64,000 nt of DNA from assembly GCA_021840255.1 (NCBI GenBank), contig JAKBYX010000007.1:61551-125550 (forward strand). The letters run 5' to 3'. The notes beneath the pieces are model-generated. The model was given only the letters and a program-made list of their open reading frames with translations. It was not told the origin of the DNA and ran no database searches. The position numbers were made by a program, and so were the translations under genes. Positions 8,566 to 17,013 of the stretch are shown here, in pieces (positions within the stretch are counted from its first letter, which is position 1; each line of letters opens with the position of its first letter). Source of the stretch: Nitrospirota bacterium (lineage in GTDB: Bacteria; Nitrospirota; Thermodesulfovibrionia; Thermodesulfovibrionales; JdFR-88).

Positions 8566-10560
8566 ATGGAGCAAAAACATAAAATAAAGAGTGCGAATGA
8601 GGCCGCAGAGAAGATAATCGAGTGGGGTGTATCGCAGGGTCTGGTCACCTGTTTCGAGAGGGCGGAGAAAATGAAGCCCTGCCCGATAGGCGAGTCCGGG
8701 GCATGCTGCAAGGTCTGCCACATGGGCCCCTGCAGGCTCGTGGGCGCCAATGCCGAGGAAGAGGCACGGGGCGTCTGCGGCGCGAACGTTTCCACTATCG
8801 CCGCGAGGAACTTCCTGAGGATGGTCGCTGCGGGCACCGCGGCCCATTCGGACCACGGCAGGAGCATGGCCCTTACGCTTTTGGCAGTGGGCGAGGGGAA
8901 GACGGACGATTACGGCATAAAGGATCCCGAAAAGCTCCTCCGCATGGCGGCCATACTGGATATCCCGGTGGATGGCAAGGAGATGAAGGAAGTCGCGAGA
9001 CTGGTCGCCCTGAAACTGCTTGAGGATTTCAACAGGATAGACGGGCAGCTCAATTACGCCAAACGCGCTCCCCAGAAGACGCGCGACAGGTGGAAAAAGT
9101 GGGGCATAGAGGCCCGCGCCGTAGACAGGGAAGTGGTGGAGGCCATGCACAGGACGAACATGGGCGTGGACCACGACCCTGACCATCTGCTTCTGCATGC
9201 ACTGAAGACCTCGCTTGCCGACGGGTGGGCGGGCTCAATGATATCTACGGATATTTCCGACGTGCTTTTCGGAACGCCAAAACCGGTACAGGCGCAGGCG
9301 TCCTTCGGCATCTTCAAGGAAGACGAGGTCAACATCGTCGTGCACGGGCATGAGCCGACCCTTGCGGAATCCATCGTGGACGTCGTATCCGAACCGGAGC
9401 TCATAGAGTACGCGAAATCCAAGGGAGCAAAGGGCATAAACCTGGGCGGCATGTGCTGTACGGCCAACGAGGTGCTCATGAGGCACGGCATACCCACTTC
9501 CGGCAGCTTCACCAACCAGGAACTGGGCATAATGACCGGGCTTGTAGACGCCATTTCGGTAGATGTGCAGTGCATCATGCCGGCCATCGTCGAGCTTTCA
9601 AAGAAGTTCCACACCAAGGTCATAAGCACATCGGAGAAGGCCATGACGCAGGGCGCGGTTCACATCTCCTTCGATGAGCACCATGCCAAGGAGTCGGCAA
9701 GGAAGATCGTGCGCCTTGCCATAGACAATTATCCCAACAGGACGAAAAAAGGCAAATATGTGGAGTCGGACAAGGCCCCGGTAATAGCCGGGTTCTCCCA
9801 CGAGTACATAGAATACATGCAGGGCGGCAAGTGGCGCGCATCTTTCAGGCCGCTCAATGACGCCATCATGGCCGGGCGTATACGCGGCATTGTGGGCCTT
9901 GTGGGCTGCGACAACCCCAGACTGCCTGCAAGCGGGTATTTCAAGACCCTGGCACTTGAGCTCATCAAGCAGGACGTCCTTGTGGTGACCACTGGCTGCG
10001 GCGCAGGCGTTTACGGCGCGGCGGGCTATCTTACCCCTGAGACCGCGCGTGAGCACGCGGGCCTGGGGCTGCTGGAGGTCTGCGAGGCCATAGGCATTCC
10101 GCCCATATTGCATATGGGCTCCTGTGTGGACAACTCAAGGATACTTACCGTCGCATCGGCCATGGCGGCCGAGGGCGGCCTTTCGGACGAGATAGGCGGC
10201 ATGCCCGCCGTTGGCATCGCCCCCGAGTGGATGAGCGAGAAGGCCATAGCCATAGCCTGCTACTTCGCGGCCTCGGGCGTTCCGGTAATATTCGGAGGCG
10301 GACAGTCCCCGGTGGCGGCCAGCAAGGAAGTCACGAACATCATGACCAATGTGTGGTATGAGAGGTTCCTGGGCTGCCTGCATTTCGAGAAGGACCCGGA
10401 GAAGGTGCTCTCCCTTGCCCTTGAGTACATAGACATGGCCAGGGCGGCCCTGAAGCTCAAGAAGTACGAGCCGGGCAGGTTCGGCACGGAGCGTGTGCTC
10501 ATGGACATGGCCGCAAGAAGAGATATCGGCAAGAGCGCAAAGCCGCATATAGGGCTTTAA
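8566..10560 (+). CDS. cooS: Ni-Fe-S carbon monoxide dehydrogenase catalytic subunit
   Basis: A 664-residue anaerobic CO dehydrogenase that interconverts CO2 and CO and supplies CO to acetyl-CoA synthase. The N-terminal cysteines for the D and B clusters appear as MKPCPIGESGACCKVCHMGPC followed by GVCGAN (about residues 39-74, split here for description). C-cluster ligands occur in GGMCCTANE, the GCDNP/GCGAGVYG segments and GSCVDNSR. The ATG lies behind a GGAGG site at the end of an A-rich linker. Proximity to acsB suggests the bifunctional CODH/ACS complex, while the nfnAB genes downstream tie it to ferredoxin and NAD(P)H pools. The maturation ATPase CooC is encoded about 37 kb away at 47280-48047. 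Confidence 0.97.
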   Translation: MEQKHKIKSANEAAEKIIEWGVSQGLVTCFERAEKMKPCPIGESGACCKVCHMGPCRLVGANAEEEARGVCGANVSTIAARNFLRMVAAGTAAHSDHGRSMALTLLAVGEGKTDDYGIKDPEKLLRMAAILDIPVDGKEMKEVARLVALKLLEDFNRIDGQLNYAKRAPQKTRDRWKKWGIEARAVDREVVEAMHRTNMGVDHDPDHLLLHALKTSLADGWAGSMISTDISDVLFGTPKPVQAQASFGIFKEDEVNIVVHGHEPTLAESIVDVVSEPELIEYAKSKGAKGINLGGMCCTANEVLMRHGIPTSGSFTNQELGIMTGLVDAISVDVQCIMPAIVELSKKFHTKVISTSEKAMTQGAVHISFDEHHAKESARKIVRLAIDNYPNRTKKGKYVESDKAPVIAGFSHEYIEYMQGGKWRASFRPLNDAIMAGRIRGIVGLVGCDNPRLPASGYFKTLALELIKQDVLVVTTGCGAGVYGAAGYLTPETAREHAGLGLLEVCEAIGIPPILHMGSCVDNSRILTVASAMAAEGGLSDEIGGMPAVGIAPEWMSEKAIAIACYFAASGVPVIFGGGQSPVAASKEVTNIMTNVWYERFLGCLHFEKDPEKVLSLALEYIDMARAALKLKKYEPGRFGTERVLMDMAARRDIGKSAKPHIGL

Positions 10561-10624
10561 AAGAGGCGGAGGCTTTGCCCAGATGGAAAAGGAAAAAAAC
10601 AGGAAAGTCAGGAGCGGAAGATAA

Positions 10625-11461
10625 ATGCATAGGATTTTAGAAAAAAAGCTGCTTCGCCCCCCTGACGTCTTTTTCTTCAAAGTCAGCGCACCGCTTGTCG
10701 CCGCAAAGGCGAAAGCAGGGCAGTTCGTCATAATCAGGCTTCACGAAAAAGGCGAAAGGATACCCCTTTCCCTTGCCGGCATAGACCCGTCCGCGGGGAC
10801 CATAAGCCTTATAGTCATGGCTGTTGGCAAGACGACAGGGGAGATGGCCGCGCTGGAAGAGGGCGGCGCGATAAAAGACGTCTGCGGACCCCTGGGAAAT
10901 CCCACGCATACGGAAAACGCGGGGAAGGTCATCCTTGCGGGCGGCGGGTTCGGCATTGCCCCTCTTTATCCGATAGGCAAGGCCTTTCGCGAGGCCGGCA
11001 GCAGCGTGGTCTCGGTGATGGGCGCAAGGAGCAAAAGCCTGCTGATATACGAAAACGAGATGAGGGGCATAAGCGACAAGGTCCTGATAACGACCGATGA
11101 CGGCAGCGCCGGGATGAAGGGTATAATCACTGACGCGCTCAAGGCGGAGCTTGAGGCCTCCGGCGCGGATACGGTGATGGCCGTGGGGCCCGCCCCGATG
11201 ATGAAGGCGGTGTGCGACGCGACAAAACCTTTTGGAGTAAGGACCATCGTGAGCCTGAACGCCATCATGATAGACGGCACGGGCATGTGCGGCGGATGCC
11301 GGGTGCATGTGGGCGGCCAGACCAAATTCGCCTGCATTGACGGACCGGACTTCGACGGGCATCTTGTGGACTGGGACTGCCTGATAAACAGGCAGAGGAT
11401 GTATAAGACGGAAGAAAAGGAATCGTTTGAGGCCTGGAAAAAACGGCATAATCTGCCCTGA
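10625..11461 (+). CDS. nfnA: Ferredoxin-NADP+ reductase alpha-like subunit (NfnA/SudB type, PyrK-like)
   Basis: A 278-residue FAD/NAD-binding oxidoreductase of the PyrK/NfnA family. The FAD domain shows RIPLSLAG near residue 40. The nucleotide-binding part has LAGGGFGIAPLYP, and the C-terminal [2Fe-2S] motif is MCGGCRVHVGGQTKFAC. In NfnAB enzymes this subunit exchanges electrons with NADH. The next gene, an NfnB homologue, begins 31 bases downstream. The pair probably forms the NADH-dependent reduced-ferredoxin:NADP+ oxidoreductase (electron bifurcation), which balances cofactors for CO2 reduction. Alternatives are sulfide dehydrogenase SudAB or a glutamate-synthase-type pair, which use the same folds. 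Confidence 0.85.
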   Translation: MHRILEKKLLRPPDVFFFKVSAPLVAAKAKAGQFVIIRLHEKGERIPLSLAGIDPSAGTISLIVMAVGKTTGEMAALEEGGAIKDVCGPLGNPTHTENAGKVILAGGGFGIAPLYPIGKAFREAGSSVVSVMGARSKSLLIYENEMRGISDKVLITTDDGSAGMKGIITDALKAELEASGADTVMAVGPAPMMKAVCDATKPFGVRTIVSLNAIMIDGTGMCGGCRVHVGGQTKFACIDGPDFDGHLVDWDCLINRQRMYKTEEKESFEAWKKRHNLP

Positions 11462-11492
11462 GAAAGGCGTTTTTTAAGGAAAACTTTTAAAT

Positions 11493-12914
11493 ATGGACGA
11501 AGAACAGAAAAAAGCAAAAACCCCAAAAAAATTAAATCCGAAAAGGACGCCTGCGCGGGAGCAGGATCCCGGTACCAGAAAGAAAAACTTTGAGGAAGTG
11601 AGCTTCGGTTACGGCCTGGAGGAGGCGTTACTCGAAGCCGCGAGGTGTCTTGGATGCAAGAACAGGCCGTGCGTGGCCGGCTGTCCTGTCGGCGTGCCGA
11701 TACCGGAGTTCATAGCGGCCATGGTGAACGGCGATCTCGCGGAGGCGTACAGGATAATCCGGAGCGCCAACGTGCTTCCCGCGGTTTGCGGCCGGGTATG
11801 CCCTCAGGAAAACCAGTGCGAGGGCGTCTGCACCCTGGGTAAAAAACATGAGCCCGTGGCGATAGGCAGGCTGGAGAGATTTTGCGCCGACTGGCAGAGG
11901 AAAAACGGAGTGCAGGCAAAGCCTGAGCCCGCGGCGCCCACCGGTATGAAGGTGGCGGTTGTGGGCAGCGGTCCTTCCGGGATAACCTGCGCTTACGACC
12001 TTGCGCGGCTTGGCCATGAGGTCACGGTATTCGAGGCCCTTCACGAGCCGGGCGGGGTTCTTTTTTACGGCATACCGGAGTTCCGTCTTCCAAAAAAGAT
12101 AGTGACCGGGGAGATCGATACGCTCAGGCAGATGGGTGTACGGATAATGACAAACTCCGTGGCGGGAAAGCTTATCACCCTTGATGAGATGATGAAGGAA
12201 TTTGACGCTTGCTTCATAGGCGTTGGGGCCGGGCTTCCAAGGTTCATGGGCATCCCCGGAGAGGACTTGAACGGTGTCTATTCGGCCAATGAGTTTTTGA
12301 CCCGCACCAACCTGATGAGGGCCTACAAGTTTCCGGAGTACGATACGCCCATAAAAACCGGAAAGCGGGTGGCGGTAATAGGCGGCGGCAACGTGGCAAT
12401 GGATTCGGCAAGGACGGCTATGAGGCTGGGGGCGGAAGAAGTTACCCTTGTTTACAGGCGTTCCGAGGCGGAGCTTCCCGCCCGCGCGGAGGAAGTGCAC
12501 CACGGAAAGGAAGAGGGCCTTCGCTTCGAGATGTGCACCCTTCCCACGAAGATAATAGGCCGGGACGGATGGGTTAAGGGCATCGAATGCGTCCGCATGG
12601 AGTTGTGCGAGGTGGACCAGTCCGGGCGCAGGCGGCCAAATCCCCTTGCCGGCTCTGAATTCGAGATCCCGGTGGATACGGTAATAATGGCGATCGGCAC
12701 CGGCGCAAACCCCCTTCTTACCGGCACCGCCACTGGGCTTGCCTTGCGCAGGGGTTATATAGAGGCAGACCCGGAAACGGGAAAGACCAGCATCCCCGGC
12801 GTTTATGCGGGGGGTGATATCGTTACCGGCGCGGCCACCGTTATCTCGGCAATGGGCGCGGGTAGAAAAGCCGCCCGCGCGATACATGAATATCTTTCCT
12901 CCAGGAAGCGCTGA
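11493..12914 (+). CDS. nfnB: NADPH-dependent glutamate-synthase-beta-like flavoprotein (NfnB/SudA type)
   Basis: A 473-residue GltD/NfnB family protein. The N-terminal Fe-S domain has CLGCKNRPCVAGCPVGVPI and CGRVCPQENQCEGVC. The first FAD site is VAVVGSGPSGITCAYDLA and the NADPH site is VAVIGGGNVAMDSARTA. The C-terminal FAD closure is IPGVYAGGDIVTGAATVI. It pairs with the preceding NfnA-like gene. A Lys/Pro-rich N-terminal leader of about 25 residues precedes the conserved domain. It is followed by a hairpin at 12947-12992 that looks like its intrinsic terminator. A stand-alone glutamate synthase small subunit is less likely because no gltB-like large subunit is nearby. Confidence 0.88.
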   Translation: MDEEQKKAKTPKKLNPKRTPAREQDPGTRKKNFEEVSFGYGLEEALLEAARCLGCKNRPCVAGCPVGVPIPEFIAAMVNGDLAEAYRIIRSANVLPAVCGRVCPQENQCEGVCTLGKKHEPVAIGRLERFCADWQRKNGVQAKPEPAAPTGMKVAVVGSGPSGITCAYDLARLGHEVTVFEALHEPGGVLFYGIPEFRLPKKIVTGEIDTLRQMGVRIMTNSVAGKLITLDEMMKEFDACFIGVGAGLPRFMGIPGEDLNGVYSANEFLTRTNLMRAYKFPEYDTPIKTGKRVAVIGGGNVAMDSARTAMRLGAEEVTLVYRRSEAELPARAEEVHHGKEEGLRFEMCTLPTKIIGRDGWVKGIECVRMELCEVDQSGRRRPNPLAGSEFEIPVDTVIMAIGTGANPLLTGTATGLALRRGYIEADPETGKTSIPGVYAGGDIVTGAATVISAMGAGRKAARAIHEYLSSRKR

Positions 12915-12946
12915 AAATAAAAAACAAAACAGGGCAAACAAAATCA

Positions 12947-12992
12947 TATAAAAACCCCTTTTCATACAATGATTAAAAAAGGGGTTTTTATA
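12947..12992 (+). terminator. Intrinsic terminator-like hairpin after nfnB, with the next start codon in its loop
   Basis: TATAAAAACCCCTTTT (12947-12962) pairs with AAAAGGGGTTTTTATA (12977-12992). The 14-base loop at 12963-12976 contains the ATG of the CAP-domain gene at 12969. A T-rich tract follows and becomes the coding sequence of the signal peptide. Confidence 0.72.
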
Positions 12993-13550
12993 TTTTTTAT
13001 ATTTTGTGTTTTTTTTGTTTTTCCTCTCCAATCGTTTGCCGTAAAAAAAGGAAAAGAAAAAGAAAAAGCCCATAAGCCACGGATTAATATATCCGGGCTG
13101 GAAATAAGGGTACACGAACTCATCAATGCCGAACGGCGCAAGGCGGGTTTGCGGCCCCTTGCGATGAATAGAAGACTGAGCGCCATAGCCAGGGAGCACA
13201 GCCGGGACATGGCGCTCAGAAATTACTTCTCCCATATAACCCCCGAAGGCGAAGACCCTCTGGCCAGATACAAAAAAAACGGTTTCGAATGCAGTATTCA
13301 GGCCGGGAGCAGGATATACCTGGGGGCGGAAAACATATTCCAGAACAACCTCTATTCCTCGGTTGAGTACATGAACGGGAAGGCTTATTACAACTGGGAC
13401 AGCCTTGAAGAGATCGCGCGCTCTACAGTAAAAGGGTGGATGCAGAGCCCCGGCCACCGGAGAAACATCCTTACGCGGGCGTTCAGGTCCGAAGGCATAG
13501 GCATAGCCGTAAAAAACGGAAAGGTCTATATAACCCAGGACTTCTGCTGA
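12969..13550 (+). CDS. Secreted CAP (SCP/YkwD) domain protein
   Basis: A 193-residue exported protein. Residues 1-24 are a Phe-rich signal peptide encoded by a T-tract, followed by a short Lys/Glu-rich linker. The CAP domain then spans most of the protein. Diagnostic segments are LINAERRKAGLRPL, LSAIAREHSRDMA, YFSHITPEGEDP and GWMQSPGHRRNIL, with the His/Glu cleft residues of YkwD-like proteins. The biochemical role of bacterial CAP proteins is mostly unknown. No ribosome site is visible: the ATG sits in the loop of the upstream hairpin, so translation may depend on leaderless initiation or hairpin opening. It stands alone between the nfn genes and atpZ. Confidence 0.85.
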   Translation: MIKKGVFIFFIFCVFFVFPLQSFAVKKGKEKEKAHKPRINISGLEIRVHELINAERRKAGLRPLAMNRRLSAIAREHSRDMALRNYFSHITPEGEDPLARYKKNGFECSIQAGSRIYLGAENIFQNNLYSSVEYMNGKAYYNWDSLEEIARSTVKGWMQSPGHRRNILTRAFRSEGIGIAVKNGKVYITQDFC

Positions 13551-13618
13551 AGCCGATTTTTTAAAAAACTCTGCAGTTTCCAGTAGCTGGTGATTCATTA
13601 TTGAATATTTTTATTTAT

Positions 13619-13655
13619 AAAAAGGGCCTGTTTGTGTGGCGAAAGGGCCTTTTTT
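13619..13655 (+). terminator. Intrinsic terminator after the CAP gene
   Basis: AAAAAGG at 13619-13625 pairs with CCTTTTT at 13648-13654, and the right arm runs into a T-tract. It lies 70 bases after the CAP stop and just before the atpZ promoter. Confidence 0.6.
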
Positions 13656-13667
13656 AAATCGATAGGC

Positions 13668-13673
13668 TATAAT
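13668..13673 (+). promoter_or_regulatory. Perfect -10 box (TATAAT) immediately before atpZ, possibly leaderless
   Basis: TATAAT ends five bases before the atpZ ATG at 13679, so transcription would begin at or next to the A of the start codon. There is no ribosome site between them. The -35 region is weak and overlaps the T-tract of the preceding terminator. Confidence 0.45.
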
Positions 13674-13678
13674 TATTC

Positions 13679-13930
13679 ATGCCAAAACTTCCCTGGAAGC
13701 AGATCATGGACGCAAGCCAGGTGGGTCTGAACCTGGTGATCTCAACCTTTATCGGAGGATTGATCGGCTATTTCGTAGACCGGCATTTCCACACCATTCC
13801 GTGGTTCACACTTCTGTTTTTTTTCGCTGGCATGACTGCCGGGTTCAGGGAGGTTTTGAGATATATCAGGCGCAAAGACGAGGAAGAGGAAAAAGGAAAA
13901 GGGAAAAAACATGGAAAAAAGGGTCTATAA
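13679..13930 (+). CDS. atpZ: AtpZ/AtpI-family small membrane protein
   Basis: An 83-residue protein with two predicted membrane segments (about 15-33 and 40-58), typical of the AtpZ family that accompanies F-type ATP synthase. Visible family features are a glycine-rich first helix (FIGGLIGYFVDRH) and FFFAGMTAGFREV. The Lys/Glu-rich C-terminus is low complexity. It overlaps the following AtpI-like gene by 20 bases. The genes for the ATP synthase itself are not adjacent, because pgi follows. This pair is therefore detached from an atp operon, or its operon was rearranged. A Mg2+/Ca2+ transport role has been proposed for AtpZI in other bacteria. Confidence 0.75.
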   Translation: MPKLPWKQIMDASQVGLNLVISTFIGGLIGYFVDRHFHTIPWFTLLFFFAGMTAGFREVLRYIRRKDEEEEKGKGKKHGKKGL

Positions 13931-14264
13931 GATTTCGGGTTTGGGCCTGGCGGCCCTTACGGCTATTTCGGCATTTTTCATGCCGGTAAAAATACCGGCT
14001 GGCATCCTGGCCGGGGGTCTGCTCATGCTTGCCAACTTCAAGGCGCTTTCATGGGGAGTGACAGGCTTTTTGGGAGCCAAAAAAGCCACCGGCAAGATGA
14101 TCCTGTTCAGTGGTCTCCGGTTCGCGATAATACTGACCGTGCTGATCGTCCTTTTGAAGCTGCGGCTTGTGGACCTTCTGGGCGTGATCCTGGGTATGAC
14201 GGTCGTTTTCACCGTTATCCTCGCGGAGGGGGGCAAGGAGTTGCTGAAAAGAGTTATCCCTTAA
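13911..14264 (+). CDS. atpI: ATP synthase subunit I-like membrane protein
   Basis: A 117-residue protein with four hydrophobic segments, as in AtpI. The segments are about residues 8-25, 28-46, 62-82 and 86-106. AtpI assists assembly of the rotor c-ring in other bacteria. The gene starts inside the end of atpZ (20-base overlap), which indicates translational coupling. No atpB, atpE or other F0F1 genes follow within the window, which is unusual, as this gene normally heads the a- and c-subunit genes. The assignment rests on hydropathy, size and the AtpZ neighbour rather than on a sharp motif. Confidence 0.65.
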   Translation: MEKRVYKISGLGLAALTAISAFFMPVKIPAGILAGGLLMLANFKALSWGVTGFLGAKKATGKMILFSGLRFAIILTVLIVLLKLRLVDLLGVILGMTVVFTVILAEGGKELLKRVIP

Positions 14265-14436
14265 TAAATTTTTTAAAGCTAAGACAGATTAGGGGGAAGA
14301 TGCTATAATGACCTCAAAATGGCCCCGTACCTTATTGATAAATTCCGGTTAGATAAATTCCTGACCTCGATCCCCTTCCTTTTTTGGACAAAAAAAAAAT
14401 TTGCTAAGATAGTTACAGAACGAAGGAGGCCCTGAC

Positions 14437-15777
14437 ATGCTGGGTCTGAATTATTCATTCATGATGGCCGAAGCCATTGGGTCAAAAGGCATTACAGGGC
14501 GCAAACTGGAGAGTTTCAGGGTAAAGGCCCTTGAAGCCATCGAGGAAATAAAACGCAAGCGCCATCCTGGTCTTGCTTTTATGGAGCTTCCCTGGCAGGA
14601 TGTTTCCCCGGTAAGGGAAGCCGCGCAAAAGCTGAGGGATCTGGATAATTTCCTGCTGCTGGGTATCGGCGGCTCGGCCCTGGGGCCAAAGTGCATTCTT
14701 GAGGCCTTAAGCCCGTTTCATAACCTGAGGGAAGGCAAGGGCCCCAAGGTGTTCGTCTATGAGAATGTGGACCCTGCAACGCTCAAATACATCCTTTCCA
14801 GCCTTGACCTGAAAAAAACAGGCATTAACGTGATTAGCAAGTCCGGGGGCACTTCCGAGACCGCCGCCTCTTTCATGATCCTGTATGAAATGTTGGAAAA
14901 AGCCGTTGGCAGGGAGGCCGCAAACAGGTTTGTCCTTACGACGGACCCCGAAAAGGGTGACCTGCGGAAACTTGCCGCAACCGGCATGAGCGCTCTGTCC
15001 ATTCCGCCTGGCGTCGGCGGAAGGTATTCCGTATTGTCACCGGTGGGTCTGCTGATGGCGGAGGTTATCGGGGCGGATTCCGAAGAACTCCTTGCGGGCG
15101 CGAAAGAGGCTCACGAGAAATGCCTGGACTGCAACTTCTGGGAAAACCCGGCCATAGTTGCCGCAACACTCTATTATGTGATGCAGAGGGATGAGGGAAG
15201 GGCAATAGATGTTTTGATCCCCTATGCCGACCGGCTTAAATCCTTTTCCGAGTGGTTTTGCCAGCTCTGGTCCGAAAGCCTTGGCAAACAGGGCAGGGGC
15301 TTCACGCCTTATCCATCCGTAGGGACAACGGACCAGCACTCCCAGGTCCAGCTGTGGATGGAGGGGCCGGAAGACAAGGTGATCACCTTCCTCAGGGTGG
15401 AGGATTACGAGGCGGACTTTACCATTCCGGATGTGTTCGGCCAGTATGAGGGCATGTCTTTTCTGCGGGGGCAGAGCCTGGCAGGGCTAATAAAGGCGGA
15501 GGAGGAAGCCACCGAGCTTGCCCTGGCCAAGGCGGGAAGGCCCAACATGGCCATTACCATTCCGAAGGTGGACGCCTATTACCTGGGAATGCTTTTTTAT
15601 TTCTTCGAGGTGGTAACTGTCCTTGCAGGCCACTTTCTGGGCGTAAACCCCTTTGACCAACCCTCTGTTGAGGAGGGGAAAAGGCTGACTTTCGGCCTCA
15701 TGGGTAAAAAGGGGTTCGAGGACAAAAAAAGAGAGGTTGTCCAGGCCAGGGACAAAAAAAGCCAATTCAAAATCTAA
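14437..15777 (+). CDS. pgi: Glucose-6-phosphate isomerase
   Basis: A 446-residue phosphoglucose isomerase that interconverts glucose-6-phosphate and fructose-6-phosphate in the cytoplasm. Length and sequence match the short bacterial form. Signature segments are LLGIGGSALGPKCILEAL, VISKSGGTSETAASF, SVGTTDQHSQVQLWMEGP and NPFDQPSVEEGK. The ATG follows a GAAGGAGG site. The preceding 170 bases contain a TTGGAC...TAAGAT pair that could be a sigma-70-type promoter. It is transcribed alone. Confidence 0.95.
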   Translation: MLGLNYSFMMAEAIGSKGITGRKLESFRVKALEAIEEIKRKRHPGLAFMELPWQDVSPVREAAQKLRDLDNFLLLGIGGSALGPKCILEALSPFHNLREGKGPKVFVYENVDPATLKYILSSLDLKKTGINVISKSGGTSETAASFMILYEMLEKAVGREAANRFVLTTDPEKGDLRKLAATGMSALSIPPGVGGRYSVLSPVGLLMAEVIGADSEELLAGAKEAHEKCLDCNFWENPAIVAATLYYVMQRDEGRAIDVLIPYADRLKSFSEWFCQLWSESLGKQGRGFTPYPSVGTTDQHSQVQLWMEGPEDKVITFLRVEDYEADFTIPDVFGQYEGMSFLRGQSLAGLIKAEEEATELALAKAGRPNMAITIPKVDAYYLGMLFYFFEVVTVLAGHFLGVNPFDQPSVEEGKRLTFGLMGKKGFEDKKREVVQARDKKSQFKI

Positions 15778-15927
15778 GTGTTAGTTGCGAAACTTATTGA
15801 TAAATATAAAAAATTCTTATTGAAATAAAAATTTTTTTGAATTAATATCTTTCAAAAAAGAGGGAGGCATAACTTAATAGGCAAGCCGTAATCCTGCATA
15901 AAAGAGAAGAAAAGGGGGTTTATCTCC

Positions 15928-17010
15928 ATGGCGGAAGCAAGCGGGAGCATTTATGATTCCCTGAGGAAAAAAGGGGTATCAAGAAGAGACTTCATGAAGT
16001 TCTGCTCATTGATGGCGGCAACCCTGGCTCTGCCGGTTGGCGGTGCAGCCAAGATAGCCCAGGCGCTCGAAAAGGCCCAAAAACCCACGCTCGTATGGCT
16101 TGAATACCAGGACTGCTGCGGCAACACAGAATCCTTCCTGAGGGCAAATGACCCCACAGTCGCCCAGATCGTTCTCGATCTCCTGTCCGTTGACTACCAC
16201 GAAACAATAATGGCCCCAGCCGGCAAGCAGGCTGAAAAATCTCTCTCCGATGTCGTTAAAAACCAGAAAGGCAAGTACCTTGTTGTGGTTGAGGGGGCCA
16301 TCCCGCTTAAGGACGGCGGCGTTTACTGCACGGTGGGGGGCAGGGCGGCTGTCGACATAGCGAGAGAGGTCTGCGGCAATGCCATGGCCACGATAGCGAT
16401 GGGGGCATGCGCCTGGGACGGGGGTATCCCCGCCGCTGCGCCCAATCCCACCGGAGCGGTCGGGGTGAAGGACGCGGTAAAGGGCATCACTCTTATCAAT
16501 CTTCCCGGTTGCCCCGCAAACGTCGTAAACCTCACCGGCACGGTAGTGCATCTCCTGACATTTGGAAGCCTGCCGCTTACGGATTCCATGGGAAGGCCGC
16601 TTTTTGCATACGGCCGCAGGATCCACGACGACTGCGAAAGAAGGGCCCATTACGACGCCGGCCGGTTCGTACAGGCATGGGGAGACGAAGGGCATAAACA
16701 TGGCTGGTGCCTTTACCAGATGGGCTGCAAGGGCCCTGAGACCTACAAGAACTGCCCCGCCCAGAGGTGGAACCAGGGCACAAGCTGGCCCGTCGAGGCG
16801 GGGCACGGCTGCATAGGGTGCGCGGCGCCCCATTTCTGGGACACGATGACCCCGTTTTACAAGAGGCTTGAGCACGTGCCGGGCTTTGGGGTAGAGGCCA
16901 ATGCGGACAAGGTCGGCGCGGGTCTTGCAGCGGCCACCGCCGCGGGCCTTATTGTCCACAGGATAGTGAGGGCTTCCAAAAAGAAATCATCCCAGGAGGA
17001 GGAGAAATAA
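15928..17010 (+). CDS. [NiFe] hydrogenase small subunit, Tat-exported, with altered proximal-cluster motif
   Basis: A 360-residue group-1-type small subunit. It has a twin-arginine signal (SRRDFMKF at about residues 18-25), Fe-S ligands for medial and distal clusters (IHDDCERR, GWCLYQMGC, NCPAQRW and GHGCIGC) and a hydrophobic C-terminal anchor (about 325-345), so it faces the periplasm or outer surface. Three proximal-cluster cysteines are seen in QDCCGNTES, GACAWDGG and LPGCPANV. The fourth, normally the second Cys of C-x-G-C, is Asn, with an additional Cys directly after the first. Variant proximal ligation (three Cys plus Asp) is known in actinobacterial-type hydrogenases. The large subunit starts three bases after the stop. 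Confidence 0.93.
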   Translation: MAEASGSIYDSLRKKGVSRRDFMKFCSLMAATLALPVGGAAKIAQALEKAQKPTLVWLEYQDCCGNTESFLRANDPTVAQIVLDLLSVDYHETIMAPAGKQAEKSLSDVVKNQKGKYLVVVEGAIPLKDGGVYCTVGGRAAVDIAREVCGNAMATIAMGACAWDGGIPAAAPNPTGAVGVKDAVKGITLINLPGCPANVVNLTGTVVHLLTFGSLPLTDSMGRPLFAYGRRIHDDCERRAHYDAGRFVQAWGDEGHKHGWCLYQMGCKGPETYKNCPAQRWNQGTSWPVEAGHGCIGCAAPHFWDTMTPFYKRLEHVPGFGVEANADKVGAGLAAATAAGLIVHRIVRASKKKSSQEEEK

Positions 17011-17013
17011 TAA

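Noticed and set aside
11628..13598. 656-codon open frame on the minus strand opposite nfnB and the CAP gene
   Set aside because: It is a shadow of conserved plus-strand genes with no recognisable domain. It arises from codon bias and the low-complexity tract.
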